Origin: Polyangiaceae bacterium | Lineage (GTDB): Bacteria > Myxococcota_A > Polyangia > Polyangiales > Polyangiaceae | Assembly (NCBI GenBank): GCA_013361525.1 | Contig: JABFXY010000034.1 | Span: forward strand, 1-64,000 | Direction of reading: 5' to 3' | Length of the DNA stretch: 64,000 bases | Shown here: one piece after another, positions 34,542 to 42,605 of the stretch | Layout: each line of letters begins with the position of its first letter | Position numbering within the stretch: position 1 is the first letter of the stretch | Program-made: the position numbers and the translations under genes | Notes under the pieces: model-generated | Database searches by the model: none | The model's input: the letters and a program-made list of their open reading frames with translations, nothing else | Told to the model about the DNA's origin: nothing

Positions 34542-34583
34542 TCCGCTGCGGAGCGGGCTCCGCAGACTCCGCAGGTGCGGAGC
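34542..34583. repeat. nested GC-rich inverted repeats after the DUF2169 gene
   Basis: Four copies of CTCCGC or its complement GCGGAG are packed into about 42 bp, so several alternative stems can form. The strongest pairs CTCCGC near 34543 with GCGGAG near 34577. No T-run follows, so it is not a clear rho-independent terminator. It could form a 3' structure for the upstream gene or a protein-binding site. It lies about 130 bp before the start of the next gene. Confidence 0.4.
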
Positions 34584-34710
34584 GCCCGCCGCAGGCCACG
34601 ACCCCGACAATCGGCGCCTTTTCGGGCCATTTCGCCTGGCACCAAGGCTGCAATGACAGGTTTCGACGGCGCGAGCAAAAAGCTCCGCGGCCGTCATGAG
34701 GAGGAACCCG

Positions 34711-35184
34711 ATGTCTCGCTGGATGAAGGTGGCTCTCGTCGCGCTCGGTCTCTCGGTGGTCCCCGTCTCGTACGCCCTCGCCGACAATGGTGATGCGGCG
34801 GTCGCGCAAGGGGCGAAGGACGGCAAGAAGGGCAACAAGAAGCACTTTCCGATGAACGGCGACCAATTCGTCGAGAAGGTCGACGCGCGCATGGCGAAGT
34901 CGAAGACCCGCATCGACGCGAAGCTCGACCACAAGAAGGTCCCCGCCGACAAGCAGAAGGAAATCCTCAGCGAGTTCGACCGAGGCAGCGCCAAGATTCA
35001 CGCAGCAGCCGTCGTCGCCGCGAAGGACGGCACCGTCACCGCCGACGAGGCGAAGAGTGTTCGGTCACTCGCGAAGGAGACGCGCAAAGCGATGCGCGAG
35101 AAGTACGGCATCGCCAAAGAGGGCAAGGGCGAGGGCAAAGGCAAGAAGAAGGGCCACAAGAAGGGCAAGGGCCAGCCCGCCTGA
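34711..35184 (+). CDS. exported Lys-rich helical protein
   Basis: A 157-aa protein from the ATG at 34711, which has an AGGAGG-type site 6-12 bp upstream. A cleavable signal (MKVALVALGLSVVPVSYALA) is followed by a mature, very basic helical region: KGNKKHFPMNGDQFVEKVDARMAKSKTRIDAKLDHKKVPADKQKEILSEFDRG. It ends in a Gly/Lys tail (GKGEGKGKKKGHKKGKG). The length and helix-rich region recall Spy/CpxP-type periplasmic chaperones, but the LTxxQ signature is missing. A DNA- or polyanion-binding role is also possible. Confidence 0.75.
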   Translation: MSRWMKVALVALGLSVVPVSYALADNGDAAVAQGAKDGKKGNKKHFPMNGDQFVEKVDARMAKSKTRIDAKLDHKKVPADKQKEILSEFDRGSAKIHAAAVVAAKDGTVTADEAKSVRSLAKETRKAMREKYGIAKEGKGEGKGKKKGHKKGKGQPA

Positions 35185-35200
35185 GCCGCTCAGCAGCCGA

Positions 35201-35416
35201 TTAGCGCGCGACTTGGACGATGGGGAGCGGCTTGCGCCGAAGCTGGTCGGGGCGCGCCGCTCCCGTCTTCGCCGACGGATTCGATGCTTCTGCAGGGCCC
35301 CAGGTGCCGTCGTCGTGAAGCTCGTCGGCGCCGGTACGCGCAGTAGAGCGCTCACAAACGCACGCGGCGGACACTAGGCCCGCCGCGCTGAGAAGAATGA
35401 TCGTCGTGAGCTTCAT
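35201..35416 (-). CDS. very small lipoprotein
   Basis: A 71-aa protein from the ATG at 35414-35416. The signal MKLTTIILLSAAGLVSAAC gives a lipobox Cys near residue 19, followed by a further Cys two residues on. The mature part is about 50 residues, polar, with no family. It is convergent with the Lys-rich gene, 16 bp apart. Possibly an envelope or motility-related lipoprotein. Moderate confidence, since it is short. Confidence 0.6.
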   Translation of the reverse strand: MKLTTIILLSAAGLVSAACVCERSTARTGADELHDDGTWGPAEASNPSAKTGAARPDQLRRKPLPIVQVAR

Positions 35417-35464
35417 GATCCGAATGGTGGCAAACCCACCATCCGCATCAAGGACAAACTCCGA

Positions 35465-36838
35465 TCACTCGGTCGCGAAGTCGGTCCAGCCGTCCATCCA
35501 CTTGTCGGAAGCGTCTTTGAACGCGCCGACATACGTGGCCGAGGCATCGACCCCGTCACCGACCGGCGTGCCACCCGCGATCGTGCTCGCGGGCGCCCCG
35601 TCCGGCGTGGCAGCGAAGCAGCCGGCCATATCCGGACCGTCGGTGGTGTTGCCTTCGCCGTCGGTGAACCAGGCGATCTCGTCGAACATGCCGTCGTCGT
35701 CCTCGGTCGGCAGACCGTCGTCGCTCGCCGGTGCGTCTTCGACGTACGCGACGTTCTCGACCGTGTTGCCGACGATGACCGAGTGCGTCACGTCGACGTC
35801 GGTCGGCGGCACATCGCGGAAGTCGACGCCCGCCTCGAAGCCCGTGACGAGCGCATTGGTGATGGTCGCCTTGAAGCCGCGGCGGAAGAGGAATCCGTAT
35901 TGCTGCTTCGGCTGGTCGCCGTTCTGGCCGCAGAGCGTGATGTTCGAGATCTTCGGATTGGTGACCGGCGTGACCGTCGGATCATCCGCGTCGTTGTCGC
36001 ACTCGAGACCGTTCGCGTCATCCGCGATGCTCGGGTCTTGCGCGAGGAAGAGGAACTGGAGCGAGCCGACGTAACCCGAATCGAAATCGAAGCCGTCGTC
36101 GCCATTGCGGAAGCAGACGAGGTGCGACGCATTGACGGTGCCGCCGAAGAACTCGAAGCAATCGTCGAGGGTGTTCTTCACCTGGACGAAGTCGATCGTG
36201 GTTCCCTTGCCGACGCCGCCCAGCGTGAGGCCGTTGATCTCGTTGCCGTCGGCGATCTCGATGCCGCCGAACTCGATGCGGACGTACTTGAGCGTGCCGC
36301 TGCTGTCGTTGGCGTCGTCGCCGCCGAAGAGCTGGGGATCCTGGAAGCCTTCGACCTCGGCTTCGCCACCCGCCTCGTTGATCGGCGCGCGACCGAGGAG
36401 CACGACGCCGCCCCAATCACCTTCTTCTCGCTCGCCCGCAGGAAGCGCGCTCGTGAAAACGATGGGCGCATCCTTGGTGCCTTGCGCGTCGATCTTGCCA
36501 CCGCGCTGAACGACGAGCGTGCCGAGCGTGGCCTTGTCGCCGACGATCGTCGTGCCCGCTTCAATGGTGAGCGTCGCACCGTCCGGGACCGAGACGACAC
36601 CCTTGAGGGTCCATTTCGTGTCCTTCGTGAGCGTCATCGAGCCGAGCTCACCTTCGAGCGTCTGCTCCTCGGTGGGGGCTCCGCCGCCTTCACCGCCGGC
36701 GCCGTCCGACGATCCCCCGCCGTCGCCACCGCCATTGCCGCCGTTGCCGTCCGTGTCGTCGCCGGAATCACCGCACGCTCCAGCGAACGCGACGGTACCC
36801 ATCAGCAGCGAAGTCATCACCAATCGGTGAAAGCTCAT
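35465..36838 (-). CDS. beta-helix-like lipoprotein, last gene of the TonB operon
   Basis: A 457-aa protein from the ATG at 36836-36838. The signal ends in AFAGAC, then an acidic Gly/Asp/Ser linker. The mature part has a repeated beta pattern: GATLTIEAGTTIVGDKATLGTLVVQRGGKIDAQGTKDAPIVFTSA, EGDWGGVVLLGRAPIN, SSGTLKYVRIEFGGIEIADGNEINGLTLGGVGKGTTIDFVQV. This matches the right-handed beta-helix lipoproteins that travel with TonB-dependent receptors in several phyla. It lies 86 bp downstream of the receptor gene and in the same direction, so it may be a surface substrate-capture partner. Confidence 0.85.
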   Translation of the reverse strand: MSFHRLVMTSLLMGTVAFAGACGDSGDDTDGNGGNGGGDGGGSSDGAGGEGGGAPTEEQTLEGELGSMTLTKDTKWTLKGVVSVPDGATLTIEAGTTIVGDKATLGTLVVQRGGKIDAQGTKDAPIVFTSALPAGEREEGDWGGVVLLGRAPINEAGGEAEVEGFQDPQLFGGDDANDSSGTLKYVRIEFGGIEIADGNEINGLTLGGVGKGTTIDFVQVKNTLDDCFEFFGGTVNASHLVCFRNGDDGFDFDSGYVGSLQFLFLAQDPSIADDANGLECDNDADDPTVTPVTNPKISNITLCGQNGDQPKQQYGFLFRRGFKATITNALVTGFEAGVDFRDVPPTDVDVTHSVIVGNTVENVAYVEDAPASDDGLPTEDDDGMFDEIAWFTDGEGNTTDGPDMAGCFAATPDGAPASTIAGGTPVGDGVDASATYVGAFKDASDKWMDGWTDFATE

Positions 36839-36924
36839 AAACCGTGCCTCCTTCATATGGCGCGCGCAATGTGCAGGGGGGTCGTGAAGGCGACGCGCCG
36901 AGTGCGTGACAAGTTGGTAGCGGT

Positions 36925-39909
36925 TCAATATGAGAGAGCGACACCAATCGAGAAGGTTCTGCCGGTGTCGTACGATTCGAACACATTCGAGGTGTCGCCG
37001 TAGCGCCGCTCGACAGGGGCATCGATGAGATTGGTCGCAGAGCCTCGGACCTCGACGTGTTTTCCAATCTTCTGCCCGACCGTCACATCGAGGCCGTGAC
37101 GTGGCCCCTCGTAAACATCCGGAATGCCTTTCGTACCAACGAACGTGAGCCGCGGGCCGACCAGATTGTAGAGGATGCGAGCGCGCGTGCCGGTCTCCTC
37201 GTAATCGAAATCCAGCGCGATGTTCGCAATGTACGGGGCTTGAAGCGACAGCGGCCGCGACTTGCTCGTCAGCGCCTCTTTGCGGCCACTGGTGTCGACG
37301 TCGACCGTGGAGTGCGCGAACGTGACGTTGCCGATCAAGCTGAGCGGTCGAAGAACCTTCGCGAAGATGTCGAAGGATTTGCGCGCCTCCAGCTCGATGC
37401 CGAAGAGATTTCCACCGAGGCCATTCTCGAACGAGAGGACGCCACTGCCGGTATCCGAATAGAGCACCTGCTCGATCGGGTTCTCGAATCGCTTGTAAAA
37501 GGCGCTGACGGCGAGCACCTCACGGGCCGTGGGAAAGTACTCGAAACGAGTATCCGCATTGACGATGCTCGTGTTCACCAGGTCGGGGTTCCCACGAATC
37601 TGATTCCCGCCGAAGTAGTCCGTGTACGCAAAGGGGGCGAGCTCGCGAAGCTGGGGCCTCGCCACCGTGCGCGTGAGCGACGTTCGGAAATTCATGCGCG
37701 GTGACGGGGTCCAGATCAGGGACGCCGACGGGAGGACGGCGATCTCGTCGGACTCCGTACGAACCGTCTCCGCGTCACGGTCGGTCGGATCGAACGGGAG
37801 AATGAACGACTCTGACGCCTCGAGCCGCGGCCCGACGACGATGCGCAGCTGCTCGATCGGTTTCGCGTCGACCATCGCATAACCCGCATACACATTCAGT
37901 CCGGCGGTGTACCCGTCGTTGTTGGCGGTATTTTCTTCGAGCTGGAGGAAGCCACCTCGAATGTTCTCGTTCGTGAAGAGTTTGTCTGGACAGCTCAGCT
38001 CGAAGTTCGGTCCGGGGCAGGCATCGAATCCATCGGGTGCGCCCTCGCGATCCGGACGGAAGCGGAAACGTCGTGCGAGGAACTCACGATCACGGAGATT
38101 GATCAGCGTTCCAAACTTCACCTTCACGTCGTCGCGTTGCTCACCCGACAAGAGAGGCTGCGTGATGTCGAGTTTCGCGGAGACCGTCGTCTCGCCTTGC
38201 TCCGAGTAGAAGTGGGATCCGCTCGAGCTGTCGTCCTCGAACGTATAGGTATTGAAGTTGCCGTCGTACTGATAAACAGCGCCGCGGGTGTTCGGCTCGT
38301 CACGGCTGGCCCGGGCGATGCCCACGCCGTACTCGACCTCCATTCGATTGAGCGGAGCGATCACGCTCTTGCCGTGGAGCTCTCCGAAGGTCATCGATCG
38401 CGAAACGAACGACAGGCGCGTATCTGCGACCTTGGCGCCGCCTCGATCCTTGTGAGTACCGATAACGGAGCTTGCCTCGTTGTCCGACGCCCGCGTGTGC
38501 ATGGCGGTGACGCTGATGGTGTGGTCTTCGCCAATTTCCAGCGTCACACCGGCGAGCGCGCCCCATGAGACCTTGTCCGTGGACCGCCCGTATAGGAGCT
38601 TCTGGTCCCTCTTGAAGCCGTCAACAATTTCGGATCCCGTCGCGCCGTCGGCGGGATTTGTAACGCGTCCGATAAACGCATTGGTCCTGCTCTCGAACCG
38701 TCGATCGTAGACCAGCGCACCCATCACACCGACGCGTCCCCAATTACCGAGAGGCCAGGAGTTCGCGATGACGAAGTTTCCCGAGTGGTTGGGCGGCGTA
38801 ATCGCGCGACGCGCGGAAAGGGGCGAGTTCAGCTTTTCACCGTACTCGGCGATCCGCTCCTTCGTGATGAGCTCGCCGTTTTCGTCTTCCAAGCCACGAA
38901 CGATCTTCGACGACGGGAGGCCCTCGGGGAGGGCGCGCGAGCCGTCGTCGATTCCGAGCCAATCGAGGCTGCCGCCGTCGTAGGTGAGCGACTCGGTGAA
39001 CGTGGAGCTCGTGTTGAACCCCATCGTCAAGCTGCCGGCGATGGTCAGCGCATTCGGAATACGCCGCGTATTGATACGCACCGACCCACCGGCAAAATCA
39101 CCCGGAACATCCGGCGTGAAGGTCTTCACGATGGTGAGGCTGTCGAGGATCTGCGACGGGAACAGGTCGAGCGGGACGGCCTGGCGATCCGGCTCGGGGC
39201 TCGGCAGGGGGAAGCCGTCGAGCAGCGCATTGGTGTACCGCTCGCCGAGACCGCGAACGAACAAGAACCTCGATCCTTCGATGTTCGCGCCGACCACGCG
39301 CTTCGCAGCCTCGGCGGCGTTGCGATCGTTGGATTTGGTAATTTCGGCGCGACCGATGGAGTCGCCGGATGCGGCGGAGCGCTGCCGCTCGAGGAGCAAT
39401 CCTTCGACGCTGGTCTTGTCGACCTCGACCACCGTCTCGATACCCTCTTCGACGACGTTCTCTTCGGGGTCGACCTTGACGTCGATGCGCGCAATCGCGC
39501 CCGCAGCGACGACGATGTCGGGGATGCGGACGGGCTTGTGGAGCTCGTAGGCGACCTGTAGCTGGTATTTGCCGGGCGGGACTTCCAGGCGGAAGGAGCC
39601 GTCGATCTCCGTCAAGACGGCGATCTTCGTCCCGACGATGCCGACAAATGCATCAATCGCCGGCTCGCCGAGCTTGGACTCGGTGACGATGCCGACGATG
39701 GCGCCCTTTCCTTTGGGGGGCGGCTGTTTGAGTGAAATGCCCGGGTCTTCTTCAGCAACCTCTTCCTCCGCCGGCTCTTCGGGAGCGGGCTCGGCTTCGG
39801 GCTCCGGTTCCGGCTCCGGCGGGGGCTCGTCTTGGGCATACGCGACGCCGCCCGACAAGATGAAGATGGACAACAACCAACCGTCCAATCGGCGGGCAAC
39901 GCGTCTCAT
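36925..39909 (-). CDS. TonB-dependent receptor with carboxypeptidase-regulatory N-domain
   Basis: A 994-aa outer-membrane receptor. It has a signal at the N-terminus, a Pro/Glu-rich linker, then a carboxypeptidase-regulatory-like domain at about residues 50-125 (KGAIVGIVTESKLGEPAIDAFVGIVGTK and GSFRLEVPPGKYQLQV). Next is a plug: KTSVEGLLLERQRSAASGDSIGRAEITKSNDRNAAEAAKRVVG, with SRFLFVRGLGERYTNALLDG, and then a beta barrel of about 700 residues that ends in an aromatic-poor strand, GRTFSIGVALSY. Substrate unknown; N-terminal extension and plug match the TIGR01782-like group often linked to carbohydrate or phosphate uptake. It is part of the tonB-exbB-exbD-exbD operon. Confidence 0.95.
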   Translation of the reverse strand: MRRVARRLDGWLLSIFILSGGVAYAQDEPPPEPEPEPEAEPAPEEPAEEEVAEEDPGISLKQPPPKGKGAIVGIVTESKLGEPAIDAFVGIVGTKIAVLTEIDGSFRLEVPPGKYQLQVAYELHKPVRIPDIVVAAGAIARIDVKVDPEENVVEEGIETVVEVDKTSVEGLLLERQRSAASGDSIGRAEITKSNDRNAAEAAKRVVGANIEGSRFLFVRGLGERYTNALLDGFPLPSPEPDRQAVPLDLFPSQILDSLTIVKTFTPDVPGDFAGGSVRINTRRIPNALTIAGSLTMGFNTSSTFTESLTYDGGSLDWLGIDDGSRALPEGLPSSKIVRGLEDENGELITKERIAEYGEKLNSPLSARRAITPPNHSGNFVIANSWPLGNWGRVGVMGALVYDRRFESRTNAFIGRVTNPADGATGSEIVDGFKRDQKLLYGRSTDKVSWGALAGVTLEIGEDHTISVTAMHTRASDNEASSVIGTHKDRGGAKVADTRLSFVSRSMTFGELHGKSVIAPLNRMEVEYGVGIARASRDEPNTRGAVYQYDGNFNTYTFEDDSSSGSHFYSEQGETTVSAKLDITQPLLSGEQRDDVKVKFGTLINLRDREFLARRFRFRPDREGAPDGFDACPGPNFELSCPDKLFTNENIRGGFLQLEENTANNDGYTAGLNVYAGYAMVDAKPIEQLRIVVGPRLEASESFILPFDPTDRDAETVRTESDEIAVLPSASLIWTPSPRMNFRTSLTRTVARPQLRELAPFAYTDYFGGNQIRGNPDLVNTSIVNADTRFEYFPTAREVLAVSAFYKRFENPIEQVLYSDTGSGVLSFENGLGGNLFGIELEARKSFDIFAKVLRPLSLIGNVTFAHSTVDVDTSGRKEALTSKSRPLSLQAPYIANIALDFDYEETGTRARILYNLVGPRLTFVGTKGIPDVYEGPRHGLDVTVGQKIGKHVEVRGSATNLIDAPVERRYGDTSNVFESYDTGRTFSIGVALSY

Positions 39910-39922
39910 AAGTAAATATCAA

Positions 39923-40354
39923 TCAGGGTTCGGGCAGCTTCTTCGTGACGATCGCAATCGACTCGGCGCCCGCTTCGCGGCACTTGTCGACTGCGGCGAC
40001 GACTTGGCCGTAGGGCAGCTGGTCGTCCGCGTCGAAATGAAGGACTTTGTGCTTCGCTCTCGCGAGGCGATCGGGAATGACGGCTGCGAGCTCGTTCGGC
40101 TGCACGACTTCCCGGTTGATGCGCATCGTCCCCGCTTTGTCGATGGTGAGGACGAGGGGCTCGTCCGATTGCTCGGGGGGCGGCGTGTCGTCCTTCGCGT
40201 CGGGCGGGATGCTGAGCGAGAAGGTCTTCGTCAACATCGGCGCGACGACCATGAAGATGATCAACACGACGAGCGCGACGTCGACCAGCGGGGTGATATT
40301 GACGTTGGGCCGCGGGTTCTTGCCGGATCCCGCGGCCGGTGCTGCCATTCCCAT
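39923..40354 (-). CDS. exbD: ExbD/TolR-family biopolymer transport protein
   Basis: A 143-aa protein from the ATG at 40352-40354 (an in-frame ATG 30 nt upstream overlaps the previous gene). One N-terminal membrane helix (VDVALVVLIIFMVVAPMLTKTF) follows the conserved NITPLVDV, with the functional Asp in it. The periplasmic part has HFDADDQLPYGQVVAAVDKCREAG. It is the second ExbD of the operon; the two differ clearly in the periplasmic domain, so they could mix in one motor or serve different receptors. It ends 13 bp before the receptor gene. Confidence 0.94.
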   Translation of the reverse strand: MGMAAPAAGSGKNPRPNVNITPLVDVALVVLIIFMVVAPMLTKTFSLSIPPDAKDDTPPPEQSDEPLVLTIDKAGTMRINREVVQPNELAAVIPDRLARAKHKVLHFDADDQLPYGQVVAAVDKCREAGAESIAIVTKKLPEP

Positions 40355-40355
40355 G

Positions 40356-40796
40356 TCAGCTCTTCCCGTCCTCGTCGCACGCATCCACCTTCAGCGCGAC
40401 GGTCCCGAAACCCACCTTTTGGAGCGAAGCGAACGCCTCGCGCACGGTGCCGTAGGGCAACGCCGCGTGGGCTTTGAGGATGAGCGGCCTCTCCGGCTCT
40501 TTCGAGCGGACGGCGGCGAGCGTCTCGAAGAGCTCCGCTTTGGTGACGACCTTGTCTTCGAGGAGGAATTGACCTTTGTCGTCGAGGACGACTTCGAGTG
40601 CGTCCTCGAGCTTCTCCTCGTCCACTTTGCTCACCTCGGGAAGGACGACGGGCGTGCCTTCCTGGAGGTTCGGCGCAATGACCATGAAGATGATGAGCAG
40701 GACGAGGACCACGTCCACGAGGGGCGTGACGTTGATCTCCGGCTCAGGCTGCTTGCCGTGTTTCGACGTCGCTGTTGCGCTCGTGCGTATCCGCAT
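40356..40796 (-). CDS. exbD: ExbD/TolR-family biopolymer transport protein
   Basis: A 146-aa protein with the same plan: NVTPLVDVVLVLLIIFMVIAPNLQ helix with the proton-path Asp, then a periplasmic part with ILKAHAALPYGTVREAFASLQKVG. The start at 40794-40796 lies 53 nt inside exbB, an unusually long overlap for such a pair. Motif spacing supports this start. It precedes the second exbD with only 1 nt between. Two exbD copies next to one exbB is a known but not universal arrangement. Confidence 0.94.
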   Translation of the reverse strand: MRIRTSATATSKHGKQPEPEINVTPLVDVVLVLLIIFMVIAPNLQEGTPVVLPEVSKVDEEKLEDALEVVLDDKGQFLLEDKVVTKAELFETLAAVRSKEPERPLILKAHAALPYGTVREAFASLQKVGFGTVALKVDACDEDGKS

Positions 40797-41451
40797 GACG
40801 GAACTCCATTTCGTCGAGCAGCTGTCCGGCCGAGCGGCCCAGTGCAGCTTCCACGGCGCCCACCCTGCCCGTGAGATAGTTGAAGCAAATGACTGCCGGG
40901 ATCGCGACCGCGAGACCCAGCGCCGTCTCGATGAGCGCCTCGCCGATTTGCGTGCTCACCGTGCCGATGCCGCCTGCGTTCTCCTGGCCAATCTTCTGGA
41001 AGGCCGCGATGATACCGATGACCGTGCCGAGCAGACCGACGAACGGGGTAATCGAGCCGATGGTCGCGAGAATGCTCATTCCGCGGCGGATGTCCGTGCC
41101 GAGCGCCTCTTGTTGGCGCGCCGACTCGTTCTTGATCATCTCGAGGCCGGCGGCCGTCACGTCGCCGCGGCCCAGGACCGAGTGATATTTCGCAATGATG
41201 GAGCCGAAGAGGCGCGCGAGCGAGCTGAGTTTGTATTGTCCCGCGACGACCAACAGATTGTCGGTGTCCCAGGTCTCGATTGCCCGCTCCGCCTTGGAGG
41301 CGAACTCGCGAGAGAGCTTTGCGCTCTTGGACAGGGCAATCATGCGCTCGATCGTGACGGAGATGGCGAGCACCGCCATCATCAGGATGAAGACCGTGAT
41401 GGCTTTGTTGGGCCACCACATCTCTTTCCAAATGTGCTTGAGATCAAACAT
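40744..41451 (-). CDS. exbB: ExbB/TolQ/MotA-family proton channel protein
   Basis: A 235-aa inner-membrane protein. Three membrane segments: near residues 17-35 (AITVFILMMAVLAISVTIE), in the middle with SILATIGSITPFVGLLGTVIGIIAAF, and GLAVAIPAVICFNYL. The conserved GTVxGI and TPxxGLLGTV pattern of the MotA/TolQ/ExbB channel is clear. It uses the proton motive force together with ExbD to power TonB. The last 15-20 residues are shared in another frame with the start of exbD. It follows tonB by 20 bp. Confidence 0.95.
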   Translation of the reverse strand: MFDLKHIWKEMWWPNKAITVFILMMAVLAISVTIERMIALSKSAKLSREFASKAERAIETWDTDNLLVVAGQYKLSSLARLFGSIIAKYHSVLGRGDVTAAGLEMIKNESARQQEALGTDIRRGMSILATIGSITPFVGLLGTVIGIIAAFQKIGQENAGGIGTVSTQIGEALIETALGLAVAIPAVICFNYLTGRVGAVEAALGRSAGQLLDEMEFRHADTHERNSDVETRQAA

Positions 41452-41470
41452 GGGATGACTCGCTTCTCGT

Positions 41471-42226
41471 TCACTTCAGAGTGACCGAAAGAGGGACTTT
41501 CTTCGTGACTTGGATGGCGGAGCCATCGGCCTTCATGCGCGCGGGCTCACAGGTCCACGCTTGTACCGCTGCGACCGCGAGCGCTTGCAGCTCGGACGGG
41601 CCGCTCACGGCTTTCACATTGGTGACCGCGCCGGACGCGGTGACCGTGTAGCTGACGACGACCTTGCCTTCGACGCCAATCGCCTTTGCGCGCGCGGAGT
41701 CGATACCGCGCTTTTTGCATTTGGGAGGGTCGTAATCCGCCGGATTGGGCTTCGGAGGAGCCGTCGCCTTCGGCGGAGGGGGCGGCGGAGGCGGAGGTGG
41801 CGCGGCCGGCGGAGGGGGCGGCGTGCCGCCGGTCCCATTGCCGCTTCCGGTCCCCGTGCCATTGCCATTTCCAGAGCCGCTGCCCGACCCGCTCGACGGG
41901 GTATCGTCGGCGTAGTCGAACCGCTTTTTCTCCGTGACCGTCGTCGGTTGAACGACAGGGCGCGGTGTGGGCGGCGGGGTGACTGCGGGGACGACCGCCG
42001 CGGGGGGCGGCTCTCCCCCGCCGCCGGCTTCACCGGGCTCTTCGACGAGCGCGATGTTGTCGACGATCTTTTCGCGCTTCTTCTTTTCCGGCGGCGCGTC
42101 CTTGTGGACGAATGTGGCGGCGCCGTACCCTCCGACAAAGAGGATTGAGGTCGCCAAGGCGCCGCCGATCAAGAGGCGCTTGATCCGCAGAGGGTCCAGT
42201 TGCGGCCTTGACCAGACGTCGAGCAT
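41471..42226 (-). CDS. tonB: TonB-family energy transducer
   Basis: A 251-aa protein from the ATG at 42224-42226; longer starts lack a signal. One N-terminal helix (RLLIGGALATSILFVGGYGAATFV) is followed by a periplasmic linker: Pro/Gly-rich, with PPPPPAAPPPPPPPPPP and a Gly-Ser/Asn/Thr run. The C-terminal 80-90 residues are the TonB domain: GIDSARAKAIGVEGKVVVSYTVTASGAVTNVKAVSGPSELQALAVAAVQAWTCEPARMK. It is the first gene of the uptake operon (tonB-exbB-exbD-exbD-receptor-lipoprotein). Confidence 0.95.
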   Translation of the reverse strand: MLDVWSRPQLDPLRIKRLLIGGALATSILFVGGYGAATFVHKDAPPEKKKREKIVDNIALVEEPGEAGGGGEPPPAAVVPAVTPPPTPRPVVQPTTVTEKKRFDYADDTPSSGSGSGSGNGNGTGTGSGNGTGGTPPPPPAAPPPPPPPPPPKATAPPKPNPADYDPPKCKKRGIDSARAKAIGVEGKVVVSYTVTASGAVTNVKAVSGPSELQALAVAAVQAWTCEPARMKADGSAIQVTKKVPLSVTLK

Positions 42227-42342
42227 CGGCGGGGCGCATTTACCCTCCCCTCTGTGACAATTCCTCGACGCGGATGAAAATTGCCCGGGGCACGATCGTG
42301 GCAAATCCAATCAGCTGCTAGCCTCGGCGACCGGAGGCCACA

Positions 42343-42600
42343 GTGGACGACATCTCGGCAAAGTTCGACGACGCACAGAAGCGCGTGAAGACGCTCTCGA
42401 AGACGCCTGGGAACGAAGACCTGCTGGAGCTTTATGCGCTCTACAAGCAGGCGACGAGCGGCGACGTGAGCGGCTCACGCCCCGGCATGATGGACTTCAA
42501 GGGCCGCGCAAAGTTCGACGCGTGGGCATCCAAGAAGAGCATGAACAAAGGCGACGCGATGACGAAGTACGTCGCGCTCGTCGATCGCCTCGCGCGCTGA
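42343..42600 (+). CDS. acyl-CoA-binding protein
   Basis: An 85-aa protein from a GTG at 42343, with GGAGG at 42331-42335. It matches the ACBP family for its whole length: FDDAQKRVKTLSKTPGNEDLLELYALYKQATSGDVSGSRPGMMDFKGRAKFDAWASKKSMNKGDAMTKYV, with the YKQAT.G and KxxAW..K motifs that contact the CoA and acyl chain. It buffers and carries acyl-CoA esters. ACBP is common in eukaryotes and sparse in bacteria, but recurs in Myxococcota. It is divergent from tonB; its stop meets the minus-strand dehydrogenase. Confidence 0.96.
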   Translation: MDDISAKFDDAQKRVKTLSKTPGNEDLLELYALYKQATSGDVSGSRPGMMDFKGRAKFDAWASKKSMNKGDAMTKYVALVDRLAR

Positions 42601-42605
42601 CGCCT

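Noticed and set aside
35783..37003. Long plus-strand open frame opposite the beta-helix lipoprotein
   Set aside because: Low-complexity Arg/Glu/Val/Asp translation, no signal or ribosome binding site; the minus-strand gene is in an operon.
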